Source: Schistocephalus solidus | Lineage: Eukaryota; Platyhelminthes; Cestoda; Diphyllobothriidea; Diphyllobothriidae | DNA length: 64,000 nucleotides | NCBI GenBank assembly: GCA_017591395.1 | Contig: WEDG01005039.1 | Location: forward strand, 46,001-110,000 | Direction of reading: 5' to 3' | Shown: piece after piece, positions 1-13,000 of the stretch | How the letters are laid out: every line of letters starts with the position of its first letter | How positions within the stretch are numbered: position 1 is the stretch's first letter | Notes under the pieces: generated by a model | Database searches by the model: none | Seen by the model: only the letters and a program-made list of their open reading frames with translations | Told to the model about the DNA's origin: nothing | Made by a program: the position numbers and the translations under genes

Positions 1-1431
1 ACGTCCTGCATCTCGCGCAGCCGTTGCCTTACAAGGCGGCGGCGTTTTAAGAAGGCTGCTTTGTCGGCGTTAGTTCGAAGGTCTATGTAAGCTTTGTGTA
101 ATCGATTCTTCTCCGCACGTAAGTTGCTGATGTCGGCGTCTTTGTCGTCAAACCACCCCTGGTGTTAATGGCGTTCACGTCCGAAGACTTCGAGGGCGGT
201 GGACCGTATGACATTTCGCAGTTGGCACCATCGTGTTTCCACGGTGCCGTTATTATCTGGAGCATGCAGGTTCTCCAGTTTTTGGGTTATCTGTTTGCTG
301 AAATCAAAACAGTGAGCAGGCAAATTTAACAAAAGAGTCTAATCATGGGCATCGCGAATCGCCTTGGTCACCAGCACGTCCTATCCACCTCGCCTCCGAC
401 CGAGAACATAGTCCAGCAGCTGCCAGCGCCGCGACTGTGTGTGCACCCACGTGGCCTTCTTCCACGTCGAAAGGCGGAAGGTGTTGGTCAGCAGGAGACG
501 GTGTTCCGCACACGTTCGCAGAAGAAGGAGGCCATTATCCTTACGGCTACCGAACCCATGGGGACCCAGCACGCCCTTCCAGGCAGCGTGGTCCGTCTCG
601 ACGCGGGCTTTGAAGTCACCAAGGCCAATTAACTCGTCCGCACAGTCGCCAACAGGGCGTGCAGGTCCTCGTAGAATTTGTCCTTCGCCGCATCAGACCT
701 CGTCCTTGGGGAGAGCGTAGGCACTGATGATGGTAGCGAACTTGTATCCCCTAAGAGGCAGGCGGAGGCTTATCAGGTGATCATGGATACCCTGCGGCAG
801 ATAGGGTAGACGTCCCACGATGTCGTTCGGATGGCAAAGGTAACACCAGCGTCGCGTCGCTCTGCCTTTGGCCGGCCGCTCCAGAAGAAGGTAAAGCCGG
901 CACCCACCTCCAGCTGACCCTGTTCAGAGAATCGGGTCTCGCAGAGAGCAGCAATGTCTATCTTGTAGCGCGCCAGTTCCCGAGTGACTGGCGCTGTCCT
1001 CCATTCTGGGCGGTTACTTCTAGGATTGTCTAAAAGGGAACGAACATTCCAGGCTGCTAGTGTGGGTGGACTCACCCATGTAGCCCGGAGTGTATGGCGC
1101 GGGAGATGGGGACGGGGGCATTGTAATTTGTTTGAGTTTTAAGTCCGCGTATTTTACAAGCTTCGACCGGGGTCAGAAGACGTGATACCCAGCATTTGTT
1201 TAGGGAACCTTTTCTAGCCCCTTCCTCCGCGAGGAGGCAAGCAGTGCTGTTCCTAAATAGGGCTGCTCAGACACCCCAGACGGCTGCCGAACTCCACTAT
1301 GGGTCACGGTTTTGTTTAAGCGGGAGAGCGGCCCGAGTTAGCCTGGGCCGCCTACAGGGTTGCTGTCGCGCCCACCGTAGGACTTTTTGAGAGGTGGGAG
1401 GTTCAGGAGTCAGACATACCGGGTGTGGAGG
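1..1431 (-). mobile_element. RTE-like LINE copy 1: 5'UTR and endonuclease region (decayed)
   Basis: Read on the minus strand, 1075-773 encodes the start of an apurinic-type endonuclease of a non-LTR retrotransposon: methionine, then WNVRSLLDN, then the CETRF catalytic-glutamate motif. After a frameshift, 572-381 carries the later endonuclease part ([19 protein letters not shown], then a YVL-type end). Positions 265-1 hold the linker toward the reverse transcriptase, which lies off the left edge. Positions 1080-1431 match the 5' untranslated part of another copy at 20905-21345. Frameshifts between segments make this copy non-functional. The RTE assignment is from the general style of the endonuclease and is inferred. 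Confidence 0.8.
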
Positions 1432-3768
1432 CATCCGATAGTTCGACTGTCGATTTCGACGATGTCTACCGTATGCTCCACACCAGGTGGTGCAGGGACG
1501 GTGACTTGCGCGTAAATTAGTTTTAAGTGATAGTAGCCTTGCGCTGCAGCTACCGCAAACTTTCCTACTCCCCCACCTGAACCCGGGGTCATGACAGACT
1601 CAAGAAGACCGGAGACGGGAGAAGACGCAGGTGGCTGGCGCGGCTTGAGCCGCCCCTGGGCGTACCACCACACCTGGCTCGGATCCCACGGAGTGGGAGT
1701 GCCATAAAGGCCACATTAAGGAGGAGCCATTTCAGCCTGACTCAGTCCGCCATTGAGCCACTCCACACAAAACACACATTGGGCTGACCACGCGGTCCGA
1801 ATTATCCCGTCGGTTGGCAACCTTCCAAGCGATGGCTTTTAGTGCACCGTGATAGTTTCAAGCGCGTCAGCTTGTTTATAGTGAGGAACGTGCGCTGAGC
1901 TGTCAAATCACTCTCTCCCCCCCACCCCCACAGTCAAACCACTGTCCGAGCTGGTCAGTTGTCTAATGTGAAAGTGGGCGCAGCTGCTGGTGACCTAGTC
2001 TACGTGTACTACCTACACGACCTGGCTCCCCAAACATGAGCACCAGGATTTCACACAACAAGGGGTTGAACGGCTTACATCTCACATGTGTGAGCTTGCC
2101 AGAGGTCACGTTAAGAAGGAGCCATCGCAGCCTGACTCTCAGACCACCAGTCAGTCTCTCCACACAAAACACATTGGACTAACTGCGAGGTCTAAGTGTA
2201 ATTATCAATTGCAACCTTCCAACTGCGGCGCTAAACGTTACCGCACTCTCTTCTCCTCCACCTGAGCCCGGTCTCACGACACAGTCAAGAAGACCGGAGA
2301 TGGGAGAGGGCGCAGGTGGCTGACGCGGCCGTAGTCGCCCCTCGGCGTACTACCACATCTGGCTCGGATCCCACAGAGTGGGGGGTGCCATAAAGACCAC
2401 ATTAAGAAGGAGCCATTGCAGCCAGACTCTCAGTCCGCCAGTCAGCTACTTCACACAAAACACACATTGTGCTGACTATGCAGTCCCAGTTATCCCGTCA
2501 GTTGGAAACCTTCCAATCCACTGCTTTTAGCGCACCGTGATAGTTTCAAGCGCGTCAGATTGTTTATAGTGAGGAAAATGCGCTAAGCTCTCGACCTCAC
2601 TCTCTCCCCCTCTCCCACAATCAGACCACTGTCCGAGCCGGTCAGTTGCCTGATGTGGGATTGGGTGCATTGGCTGACGGATCAGCGTACCCGTCTTCGC
2701 GCGCCACAGCACGACCTTGACCCCATAACACGCACGCCAGGATTCACTTACTCAGGGGATATGGAGCAGCCATCGTCGTATGACTCCCAGTCCTTGTGGT
2801 CAGCCACTCGACACAAACAGCACATACACTGAGCCGACGTCGTGGTCTGGTGTAAGAGTCAGATTGGCAACCTTCCCAGCCACGGTTTCTAGGAAACCAT
2901 GATATACTCAGGTACATGGTGATTGTGAGGGTGTTGTCGATGTATTGGTGTAGGTAGTGTGCGCTGATGTAGCTTAGCCTCCGGTAGTTTACCGCAGGTT
3001 TTTGGGATTGCGCATGTGTCCGAATAGGCCCATGCGGTGTGTGAATTTGCGGGAGCAGTGAGGGCAGTGGACTGTATGTTGGAGCCCCAGGCGCTGGTTC
3101 GACAGCCTCCATGCGATGGATTTACAGGTGACCGATCAAGCCGATGCGTGAGTAGAATTTGCGGGCACAGTGTGGGCAGGAAAAATCGGAAGAGGCTGGG
3201 GGGGATGTCATTCATTGTAGTGGGGGTGACGGTGGCGGTAAGAATGACCGGAGCGGAGGTTGTGTTTGGGGTATCGGTGTTGGGGGCATTGCGGTAAATT
3301 CCGCTGTCATGGATGCGCATGTGACCGAATAGGCCCATGCGATGGGTGAATGCGCGAGGACAGTGGAGGCGGCGATCTCCGGGTTGATCTGCAATTGCTT
3401 CAAGGAGGTCTTTAGAGTGTCTTTGTAGCGTCGTACTTGACCATTTTGTCGACGAGAACCCATGGCGACATCTCCATAGAAGAGTCGTTTGGGTAGCCTT
3501 TGGTCGTCCATCCGCACAAGGTGACCGCTCCAGCGCAGTTGTAGTTGTGGAGACATACACAACACTGGAGACCTTCACCTGGTTTAGCCCGCCGGTCGTG
3601 AGGGTTGCTCGGGGTGTGGCCGCTGTAAAGAACCCAACTTCGAGGAGCCACAGATGAGAGTTGTGTACCAGTAAGAGTCGGCCACAGGAGCAGTCACTTG
3701 TGCGACACAAATCGAGCGACTAAATGCTATCTGTGTGGTGCCACTCCTAACTAGTTTGAATAAACAAA
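1432..3768 (-). mobile_element. RTE-like LINE copy 2: internally deleted, 5'UTR joined to RT C-terminus and zinc fingers
   Basis: Minus-strand order: 5'UTR (3768-about 3553), then directly the C-terminal end of the reverse-transcriptase ORF (3550-3412, [12 protein letters not shown] and [11 protein letters not shown]), then remains of C2H2 fingers (3350-2900), then a long 3'UTR. Endonuclease and most of the RT are missing. The 3'UTR appears partly duplicated: 1545-2200 and 2235-2890 share the same landmarks (ACCGCACTCTC, CACCTGAGCCCGG, CAACCTTCCAA). The 3' terminus abuts the 5'UTR of copy 1 at about 1431. Confidence 0.75.
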
Positions 3769-3877
3769 GACTTACGTAAACCAAAAAAATAACCTTTCCT
3801 GGTAAACCATCAGCGCATTATTCCACGCGAACTTTTACTGTTTTTCTTTGCCTTTGTTTTCATTTTTCCTGCGTTAG

Positions 3878-4072
3878 ATGTCGAAAGAAGATCCACAGAA
3901 ACCTCGAAAGAAGTTTGTCATGGTTATCCCACCGCCCAACGTCACTGGAAATCTACACTTAGGTCACGCGTTAACTAACAGCCTGGAAGATGCAATCACG
4001 CGCTGGCATCGTATGCGTGGCGAGATTACAGTTTGGGTTCCCGGCTGTGATCACGCAGGTATTGCCACTCAG
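3878..4072 (+). CDS. VARS1: ValRS exon with HIGH motif (first visible exon)
   Basis: 65 codons, phase 0 to 0. The acceptor is a pyrimidine-rich tract ending in GCGTTAG (AG at 3876-3877); the donor is CAG|GTATCC. Contains [12 protein letters not shown] and HLGH (3956-3967), the ATP-binding HIGH signature, then RWHRMRG and [11 protein letters not shown]. The ATG at 3878 sits exactly at the acceptor. In homologues this segment is internal, so the ATG is probably not the true start. Confidence 0.93.
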
Positions 4073-7000
4073 GTATCCTTCATTTTTGTACGGAGTACTC
4101 AATGCTTTTCCTACATTTGTTTTATCGAATTTATCGAATTTTTTCAAAACTACGGGGTATTACATCAATGGCCTTTTCGCCTTAAAGCAGTGGAACTATG
4201 ATCAGTCATTAAAAGTTACACCTCCGTTAACATTTGTTCTCAGCGTGCATTACGGAACACCTATCTCGTTAACATTTTGAATTCCAGCATTCTTTATTGG
4301 ATTCTTCGTGATACGATGTTATCAATGTATCTTAAAGTAGAACTTAGAATCGATTGATTTCGTGGCTTAAACTGCGTAACCAATCCCATTTTTTAGGACG
4401 CGCTAGCTTACTCACAAGGCTCTGACGATTACAGTGAACGGTGAAGAAAGTAAAACGTACCCACTCGCGAGTCAAATTGATTCCACCTTTACTTGCCCAA
4501 GTCGATAACCGAAGCATTTACCATTACCGGCTTTTTCGCGCGTGTCTATACAATGCACATTAATTGTCGTACTGCATTCACTACGTTGTTTTCCTTTCCG
4601 TTCTCAACTCTCCACGTGTCGCATTCTCTTTGCTACCGTTAAAAATGTTTACTAAAGGGACAGAAAACTGCACTATTTCCACATTGATTTTTTTGTATAA
4701 TCTGTTGCATGCTCTTAATTTGACTCTGTCGAGCTGAATAAACTGCGGTGGTCGCACCTCACATGAGGCTGGCTGGGTACGTATGTCTCCTAAAGTTACA
4801 CTCAGTGCTGAATAAGCGGCTGCTCAACGCACCACATGCATCGAAAATAATAGCCTACTTATTTAAGACATTTTTATTTTGTGCACCTCAAAATTCCGCT
4901 GACATCAAAAAATTCTGCCTGATCTCCCATTTGGCCAATAAGGAGCAAAAAAGTGCCACACTTGCCTTTTATGAGCGTCTTGGTCAGTCAGACCTCGTTC
5001 TCGCGCCTTAGATCATAGTTTGGCTCATCATTTTTTGTAGGTAGTCGTTGAAAAGAAGCTATGGCGCGAAAAGCAACTCATGAGGCAAGATATTGGTCGC
5101 GAGGCCTTTTTAAAGGAAGTCTGGAAATGGAAAGAAGAGTAAGTCCCTGCTTCGCATTCACCAAAGTTGTTTTATTTAAAACCTAAGTTATTAATTCAAG
5201 AAGTCCTGTTATTTTTCGATGACCTTAGAACCTAATTCTTTCAATCCCATGTCGAACACGGAATGAGATAACTTACTGCGAGCAGAAGTAGATGCGATCG
5301 CTGGGACAAGAGCTTTATTCACCTGACTGTAATCGGATTCCAACGCGAACCCATCGTCAGAGACAGTATCATTGGTTTTGACGGCTGTGAATACCCAGAA
5401 AGACCGAGTTCTACTGCCGTTGCACAGAAACTATGCTTTTATAACAGACAATTTTCAGTCTAAAAGTTTTTAGACCGATTCTGCTTTGCTTAGATTGTTT
5501 GCTCTGTTCTATCTTTTCCTCTCTCTGCATTGTTTAGGAAGGGCGAGAACATCTATCATCAGCTTAAGTCATTGGGCAGCTCCTGTGATTGGTCCCGTGC
5601 AGCCTTTACCATGGACCCAAACCTCTCACATGCCGTTACAGAGGCCTTTGTGCGTATGTACGAAGGCGGCCTTATCTACCGTGGCGTACGTCTGGTCAAC
5701 TGGTGTTGCGCTCTCCAGTCCGCCATCTCCGACATCGAGGTGGAGAAGCGAGAACTGACTGGGCGCACGTCCATTACCGTACCCGGCTACGCCAAACCGG
5801 TCATTTTCGGCATTCTCTCATCCTTTGCCTACCCTCTTATCGGTAAGTTTTGAGATATTTTCGCATGCGCACATGATTTACACACGATAGTTCGACCGTC
5901 GTTTTCGAAGATGTTCCCAGAATGCTCCATAGAACTGGTGGTGCGGTGACGGTGACTTGCGCTGGATTACAGTGAGAATAGACTTCGCTGCATCTACCTC
6001 ACTCTCTGTTCCACTCCCTCACCTGAACCCAGTGTCAAGACAAAGTTAAGAAAACCTTCTAAGGCACGGCTTTTAGCTTACTGTGGTGGTTTCAAGCTCA
6101 TAAGATTGTTTATAGTGAAGAAACATGTGCTGATCCGTTAACCTCACTCTCTCCCCCACCCCACAATCTGATCACCGTCCGAGCCGGTCTAATGCGGGAG
6201 TGGGCGCATTGGCCGACAGGACCGGCGTACCCGTCTTCGCGTGCCACAGCACGACCTGGTCCCCTTAACGCACACTAAGATTCCCAAAACCAGGGGGTAA
6301 GAAAGAACCATCGCCGTCTGAGTCCCTGTCCACTAGTCAGTCAATCAACACACAACACACACTGCGTTGATGGCATGGTCTTGTATAAGCGTCAGTAGAC
6401 AGCCCTCCAAACCACGGTTTCTAGGAGACCGTGGTAGTCTCAGATATGTGATGATGGTAGGGGTGATGTGAATGTTTTAGTGGAGGTAGTGTGCATTGAT
6501 ATGGTTTAGCCTACGGTGGTTTATGGCAGGTTTTCGTGAACACGCATATGGCCTAATAGGGTCATGCGGTGCCTGAATGTGCGTGGTTAGTGTGGACATT
6601 TGAGCTGGCTGCGGCGCGTGTATGCTGGTGCTGTTCGCTAGTCACATATATGACAGTTCGACCGTCGATTTCGACGAGGTCCACCGTATGCTCCACACCG
6701 GGTGGCGCAGGGACGGTGACTTGCGCGTGAATTAGTTCTAAGTGATAGTAGCCTTGCGCAGCAGCTACCGCACTCTCTCCTCCCCCACCTGAGCCCGGTG
6801 TCAAGACACAGTCAAGAAGACCAGAGATGGGAGAGGGCGCAGGTGGCTGGCGCGGCCGGAGCCGCCCCTGGGTGTACCACCACACCTGACTCGGATCCCA
6901 CGGAGTAGGAGTGCCATAAAGGCCACGTTAAGTACGAGCCATTGCAGCCTGACTCTCAGTCCGCCAGTCAGCCACTCCACACAAAACATACATTGTGCTG

Positions 7001-10000
7001 GCTATGCAGTCCGAATTATCCCGTCAGTTGGCAACCTTCCAATCCACGGCTTTTAGCGCACCGTGATAGTTTCAAGCGCGTCAGATTGTTTAATAGTGAG
7101 GAATATGCGCTGAGCTGTCGACCTCACTCTCTCCCCCACCCCCACAATCAGACGACCATCCGAGCCAGTCAGTTGCCTGATGTGGGAGTGAGCGCATTGG
7201 CTGACGGGTCGGTGTACCCGTCTTCGCTCGCCACAGCATGACCTGGCCTCCATAACGCACACACCATGATTCACTAACTCAGGAGATATGGAGGAGCCAT
7301 CACCGTCTGACTCCCCAGTCCACTGGTCAGCCACTCGACACATACACTGGGCCGACGGCGTGGTCTGGTGTAATCGTCAGATTGGCAGCCTTTAAAGCCA
7401 CGGTTTCTAGCAAACCGTGATTTTATCAGGTACATTATGATGATTGTGAGGGTGTTGTCTATGTATTAGTGTAGATGGTGTGCGCTGATGTGCCTTAGCC
7501 TCCGGTCGTTTACCACAGGTTGTCGTGGAGGCGCATGTGTCCTAATAGGTCCATGCAGTGTGTAAATGTGCGGGAGCAGTGATGGCAGTGGGGGCGGGCG
7601 CGGCGACTGTATGTCGGAGCCCCAGGCATTGATTCACCAGCCTCTATGCGATGGATTCGCAGGTTACTGACCAGACCGATGCGTGAGTTGAAGTTGCGGG
7701 CGCAGTGTGGGCAGGAGAAATCGGTAGAGGCTGGGGTATGTCATTCATGGTAGTGGGAGTGGCAGGAGCGAAGGGTGTGCATAGTGTATCGGGGTTGTCG
7801 GCATTGTGGTGAATTCCGCTGTCATGGATGCGCATGTGATCGAATAGGCCCATGCGATTAGTGAATGCGCGAGCACAGTAAGGGCAGTGGAGGTGGCGAT
7901 CTCTGCTGTGTGTTGGTGCTCCAGGCACTGGTTCAACAGTCTGTACGATGGATTCGCAAGTGACCGACCAGGCCGATGTGTGAGGTGAATGTGCGGTCGC
8001 ATTGAGGACAGTTTAGAAGATAGTCCCCATCGCTGATGGTGGTGGTAGTGAAGACGGTGGTGGTTACGGTGGTGGGGGTAACAGACGTTGAGTATTGGGA
8101 TGTGGTCTCTATGATGGTGGGAGTAATGAAATTGATACCAGGAGTTAGTGTGTGTAGTCTGAAGGAGGGTTGGCAGAATTTGACGTAGAAATTGGAATTG
8201 TCGGATTGTTGGTGCATTGCGTCCGAAGATGTCCGAGAAGGCTAATTCGCGCGCGCAAGATCCGTTGACAGCGTGGGCATGTTGGCAGGGCCTTGGTATT
8301 GGCGGTGTTGGTCCGGGGCGCTGGTGACTTTCGTGCCGCTCTTTTGGCTTTTGCGTCGGCGATCCGGTTGGCCTCATAGATTGCTGAACCAGTCTTCACG
8401 GATCTTCTCAATGCCGGTCTATCCTCGGCGAGGTCCTCCCAGGTCGCCGGGTTGATTTTCAGTTGCTTCAGCGATTTCTTCAGTGTCCTTGTAGCGCCGT
8501 ATTTGACCTCCCTCTCGGCGAGCACCCGTAGCGACATCTCCGTAGAAAAGTCGTTCGGGTAGTCGCTCGTCGTCCATTCTTACCAGGTGGTCGCTCCATA
8601 CATATATACGTGCATCATAGCATTACCGACAAAGACATTGGTGACTGCAATGACCATTTGTGGTGTTGTAATACCAGGGGTTTGGTAAGGCTGAATGTTT
8701 CAACACCGAATATGGGGTGAGGAGGTCATTTCTCTTGTTGGTAAACTGGGGCCCGTAAAGCATTATTCAAACGACTCATGGCACATGTGATTGTCACCTT
8801 TCGCGAGAACTCCGGCCTCGTAGAACTTGTGATGCGCAACTGGGGCATCTACCACGCGGCCCGTTGTAGGGGCCGCATTATAGATGCGCTGGACCAAAAC
8901 GGGCCAAATCAGGGTACTGCAGGGGTTACTCTTATTTGGAATGATCTCCCATAAAAAATACCGAACATGGGGAAGGGCTCTTGCCGCATCCCGTTCTCCC
9001 ACTCCGTGGGAGATGATTCATCTGCGCCCTGACCCCACCTCCCGTCTTCTTGACAATGTTTTGACACCGGGCACTGGCGGGTAAGGGGACAGAGAGAGGG
9101 AGATAGTGCGGTTGATGCAGTGCAAGTCTACTATCATCTAAAACTAATTTGCGCACAAGTCACCGTTCCTGCACCACCTGGTGTGGAGCATACGGTGGCA
9201 TCATCGAACTACCACGGTCGAACTGACCCGGTATGGTTGAATTAGTCGCGACTTGAGAATCGGCGTCATTTCTCCGCACTTCTGCCGCATATTCTATATA
9301 TTTATATTATATATGCGTATTCTTGCCAACAGACAGTCCGAATGGTGAGGAGCTGGTCGTGGCAACCACGCGCCTCGAAACCATGGTCGGTGACACGGGT
9401 GTTGCTGTTCACCCAGAAGACCCACGATATTCTCATCTGATTGGTCGGTTTGTGCAGCATCCCTTCATCCCTGAACGGCGCATGCCCATCGTCGGAGATA
9501 CCTTTGTCGAGCGAGAGTTCGGCACTGGGGCCGTGAAGCTAACACCCGCGCATGACCATACCGACTACGAGGTGGGTATGCGCCACAACCTGCCTTTCAT
9601 AACAGTAATCGATGACAAGGGTTACATGACCAAGGAGGCTGGACCCTTCGCAGGTAGGTTCTTGCCCTTTGAAAACCAACTAACCTACACAGATTTGACT
9701 AGATGCAAACAGTGCTGCTGTTAAGGCTGAAAAAATGTCTCGAGTTGATGAGGGGCGCTTAGTGCTGTCTCCAGACGCCGAAGTTTTCAAAATTTTATCT
9801 CAAATATTTTGCTATTTTTGCCCTGCCTTCTCACTTTTTTTTAGGAAGGCGTCGATGTCATGTGGTAGTTGGCTACATTGATCGGTGGATCTCGATCATT
9901 TCGCTTTATCAAAGCACTCCGTTGGTTAGAGGTTCTGATGATAACCGAGGCTAATAAAATTGAAACCCTGGGGTTCGGTTAGTTCAAAAGCATGGCATTT

Positions 10001-13000
10001 AACCCGAAATAGTCATCATATTGGACTATTGGTTGATCGTCACAGTGCGAGCTTGCGCCCTTCCCTCGACTTTCGGGGATCATCTGTTTTCTTTTCTACA
10101 ATCAAACCAAGTCGTGATATAGTATACTTCTTAGATAGTTGTGCTTCCGAGCACATGACTCGTTGGTAGTTTTTGGCTTAATAGTAAAAAAGCCTGGCCT
10201 CGAACTCCGGGGTCCACCGGATATCGGGTTGCCTGATGACAAAATATAAGGTTGAAAGGAACTGTTCTGCTTCTTGTCGGTACTCTTCCTGGATAATTCC
10301 GAACCTAGACATACGCCGCTTTTTAAACCTGAATTGGTTATGAAAATAAACGCAGCGGCTTGTATCTCCTTTACCCATCCTTACTTTAAACTTAACTTCA
10401 AGGCATGAAACGTTTCGAAGCTCGCTGGGCCATTAGGAAGGCACTGGAGGAGAAGGGTCTCTTCCGTGGCGAAGTGGACAATCCAATGGTCGTGCCTATC
10501 TGCAGTCGTACGAAGGACGTCATCGAGCCCCTGTTGAAGCCCCAGTGGTACATTCGTTGTCAGGAGCTGGCCGACAGGGCCGTCAAGGAGGCAAGTTAAT
10601 GAAATCATCTTCGCTTCTGTTTTTACATATTCACCCGTCAGAGTTAGTCTGACTTCATTTTAAACAATGGAGGAGAGTTTGGAACTCGATCCCAATTCGG
10701 TTCTTGCCCTTCGACAGTGGCTATGCAGCTCAGAAAGTCTCAACTCCGTTCGAGACCTTCTGTACTTGTAGTTGCCTCGAGTTGAAATCGCATTCGCATC
10801 GTCTATCACTGATGGTGGTTTGATTGACCCCGCTGTTAACAGGGTCGCTGTAGTACGGGCCTTATTAGCCTGAAGTTTCGGATTCTTACCTGAATCCATC
10901 GTCAGACAGAGATCAGGGTAGTAGATTACTCAGGTGTTGCAGTATTTAAAGGATGCAGTTGCTATGCTACTGCATGTCTATCGCAATTGACAGCTGCCGA
11001 ATGCATCGCGGATAGCTGGATATGGTGCCACAGGTGTCTGACTAGCCCGGTATCCCAGTATGCCGTTGCCATGCGCCTGCATGCCTTTCAAAATTATCGT
11101 CTCCCGCAGTTCAGTCGCCAACTCCCGGGGTTTCGTCATCCGTGTGCTCTTAGGCAATTTGGCTCCCCCCGCACTGGCGCCAGGAACCGTGGTCATCTGT
11201 ACGCTATCCGCTTTCGCAAAGTATCAGCATCGAATATGGAGCGGAAAAGTCTTTGCGCTTGTTGACTGATTGAGGACCGGAAAACAATGAGATGAGCAGT
11301 TCGTGGCTCACGCGGTTGTCGACTCTCGCGATAATTTCGGTTTTTATCAGACATGAATGTGCGGGTGCGCTCCGTCGAATGAGTCGCAGCTTGGGAGCTG
11401 GCGTCATTTCTTCCCACTGTTGCTGTGTGCTTGGCCATCCGGGTCTTCAATAGTCTTCAAGTTTCTGCGGCATAGGTTCTTTGACCACAACTACACCAGA
11501 CCCGGTAAACGACCCCAGATAAATCTTGCTGTGGCAGTCGGTGTTTCGGCCTCGTGATCTGGCGCCTTATGGCTGCCTCCGGTCTATGGGCATCCCCAAC
11601 CCCAAAAGGTGTGAGAAGGCGGCTGACAGTTTCGGAGACATTCTTTAAGTACGGGATTCCAGTGGGAATGCGAAACGTCGGACTAGTAACACTCTTTTTT
11701 TTAGCGATCGTGCCTTCTTTGCAACTACTTCTTAGAACTCGCCTCTACGATTCTATTTACACCTCTGGCTAGCCATCGGTGCCCACAACGGCCTGCTAGA
11801 GGCGACTCTAAAAAGGTGCAGGAGGAAGGGTCATATTTGGGTCGGTGGAGTGTCCCACCGGATCATCTGTGCTGGCGGAATTTTACCCCGTGGTCTGTGA
11901 ATGGCAAGCAAGTTTCGCCTTCGATCTTCTGCATGTCAGGAGCGCTTAGAATCGCGAGTTTTGTGGCTGTAGCGCAAGACAGCCCTGGTGGTGGAAGCCT
12001 TAAATTTTCCTCCCCTACTGAACTCCGTGGTGATGCTACAGACACCTTCAAAATTGGTAGGACGTTTGAATCAAGTCTTTAAGGTGTCCCTGTACAAGCA
12101 CTTCTGGCTTGCTTGCCTACATGAACCTTTGACAGCACTGACGTTGAACAGCCACTCAGCTTTAGAATCCTCTGAAACCTGAGGTTCAGTTTCCTCCTCT
12201 GGCTGTCCAGCTTTCTTCGCTGTTGTGGTCAGCACCCGCCCTCGTACACTTCAGCGGTTTTACACTGGAGATTATGGCTTAAATTGGTCAGTTGGAGAGA
12301 TTTTCTCCTTCGTCCTCAGCTTGAGCCAGTGTATCAGATGTAAACAGACGTATGCATATGACCACGGCGGTTTAAGGCTTGGCATGTGCCAGGGCTGGTG
12401 ATACTTTTGCGTTTGGATTTTTTGCACAGGTTTGAGGTTTGATCGAATGACCACTATCGCTCTAGACAAACTTGCTTCCTTTACCGCATATACTGGTTTT
12501 TTAGCCGTGATTTGTCTAGTTTATCCACCTCTCTTCAACAGGTTGCGGATGGCAATCTCAAAATTATGCCTCGCATGTATGTGCGAACCTGGAATAACTG
12601 GCTTCGAGACTGTCACGACTGGTGCATTTCACGCCAGCTCTGGTGGGGTCATCGGGTTCCCGCGTATCAGGTTGCCCTGCGCTCCTCGGATGGAGAGTTC
12701 GCTGCTTTGGAGGTAAATTCCTTGCAAAGTAGAACTTATATGTAATGCTATTTTTTCGACACGGCTTGGCAAATTTTACGTTGAAGTTTTGCTCCAGCTC
12801 TCTTTCATAACGTTTAGGCATGCTAGATCATCTTTAACGGTCATAGAGGTGTGTTTTTACGTAGGATAGCTTGGCTGGTGATATCAGCGCCAGTACAAGA
12901 GATTTCACTGGTCAGATGTTATCCTGCGGCCCCCTTAACAGAATATGGGAATAAGAACTAATGTTGATCACTTAGAAGCGCTCAGTTATCACCAGTGCTA

